Shown here: one piece after another, positions 63,496-64,000 of the stretch
Position numbering within the stretch: the first letter of the stretch is position 1
Layout: each line of letters opens with the position of its first letter
NCBI RefSeq assembly: GCF_047302405.1
Contig: NZ_CP154853.1
Location: 2,666,001-2,730,000, forward strand
From: Alkalihalobacillus sp047302405
GTDB taxonomy: Bacteria > Bacillota > Bacilli > Bacillales > Bacillaceae_D
Direction of reading: 5' to 3'
Length of the DNA: 64,000 bases
Translations under genes and position numbers: made by a program
The notes under the pieces: model-generated
Databases searched by the model: none
Seen by the model: only the letters and a program-made list of their open reading frames with translations
Told to the model about the DNA's origin: nothing

Positions 63496-64000
63496 TTATC
63501 TCCTTAGTTGAAAACCTTTTTCCTTATCTTTTTTCGCTCCTTCTTCAATGTTATCCATCGCTGCTTGAGGTGAAATGAGTCCACCTACTAATCCCTGAAG
63601 GTTTTGGAAGTAACTCTCTCCTGTTTCCACTCCAATAAATACGCTAGGATTATATCCAGAGCCATCTTGAACATCGTTAGCTGCTGTTTTTAATACATTA
63701 CCAGCTGGCACTACATCCATAGCAGCAGTAGAGGCTAAAATAAAATTATAATCAGAGTAACTATAGACAACTTCCGCATAATCTACAGAAAGGATAAACT
63801 TTACCCAAGTTTCAGCCGCCTTCACATTCTCTGCTTCAGTTGGAATGACCCATGATTGTCCAATCCCTCCAGTCGGTCGGGCTGTATTTCCTTCTAAGAA
63901 AGAAGGCATCATAAAATATCCAACACTGTCTTGTAAGTTTTCTTGTGCAAGATCGGTAATTAAATACGTCCCACCTGTATAAATCGCCGCTTGTTTATTC
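63496..64000 (-). CDS. Sugar-binding protein of ABC transporter, C-terminal part (runs off window)
   Basis: The C-terminal 167 residues of an extracellular solute-binding protein. The frame stays open to the window edge, so the start, signal peptide and lipobox lie outside. The visible part has the late family segments AAIYTGGTYL, GGIGQSWVIP and ETWVKFILS. It ends KEKGFQLRR. It belongs with the two permeases downstream. Confidence 0.85.
   Translation of the reverse strand, partial: NKQAAIYTGGTYLITDLAQENLQDSVGYFMMPSFLEGNTARPTGGIGQSWVIPTEAENVKAAETWVKFILSVDYAEVVYSYSDYNFILASTAAMDVVPAGNVLKTAANDVQDGSGYNPSVFIGVETGESYFQNLQGLVGGLISPQAAMDNIEEGAKKDKEKGFQLRR

Overview
The window looks like chromosomal DNA of an AT-rich, endospore-forming type member of the Bacillaceae (Bacillus / Alkalihalobacillus-like). 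The basis is gene content: natABKR, an aadK-like gene, an EcsAB/YthPQ-like exporter, LplBC/YtcQ/YesL transporters, the gan galactan genes, a KinA-type PAS kinase, a Gram-positive class II galT, AGGAGG ribosome sites and frequent TTG/GTG starts. The species cannot be read from the sequence. I see no rRNA, tRNA, CRISPR array, prophage or replication origin.

Left part (1-21.6 kb). Two copies of a repeat of about 350 bp (1-357 and 19804-20152, inverted) bracket about 19.4 kb. Between them lie an ECF sigma/anti-sigma pair, an esterase, AadK and GNAT enzymes, an AraC regulator, an S66 peptidase gene broken by one in-frame stop, the NatK/NatR two-component system divergent from the NatAB exporter, an APH-like kinase, a PhzF protein, and a six-gene operon with two ABC exporters around a DUF4064 protein.

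Middle (21.6-39.1 kb). A cytoplasmic GH20 hexosaminidase with an Lpl-type sugar importer and YesL protein is divergent from an AraC regulator across tandem structured repeats. Then come a solitary MinD paralogue, WrbA, a two-gene membrane unit of unknown function, an ArAE-type membrane protein, a PAS histidine kinase, a 14-copy 52-bp non-coding array and a metallo-beta-lactamase-fold hydrolase.

Right part (39.4-64 kb). A complete galactan pathway is laid out: a wall-anchored GH53 endo-galactanase with an LPLTA sorting signal cuts galactan, GanSPQ imports the oligosaccharides, GanA (GH42) releases galactose, and galKETM sends it through the Leloir pathway. GanR, a LacI-family protein, lies between the two operons, and shared ACTTAAT / AGTAAA motifs sit in front of ganR, ganS and galK. 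After an IS200-type insertion sequence and a double P-loop ATPase comes an apparently undescribed catabolic operon: sugar importer, cupin, Gfo/Idh/MocA dehydrogenase, xylose-isomerase-like TIM barrel, UPF0261 (Tm-1-like) protein, PEP-hydrolase-family protein and a tiny XapX membrane protein. It runs off the right edge. All three sugar importers lack an ATPase gene and presumably share an MsmX-type ATPase encoded elsewhere.

The most unusual content is non-coding. One family is an interspersed repeat whose outer stem arms change sequence between copies but stay complementary. The other is a set of intergenic direct repeats at four loci that do not share sequence but share a period of 51-52 bp, three of them lying between convergent genes.
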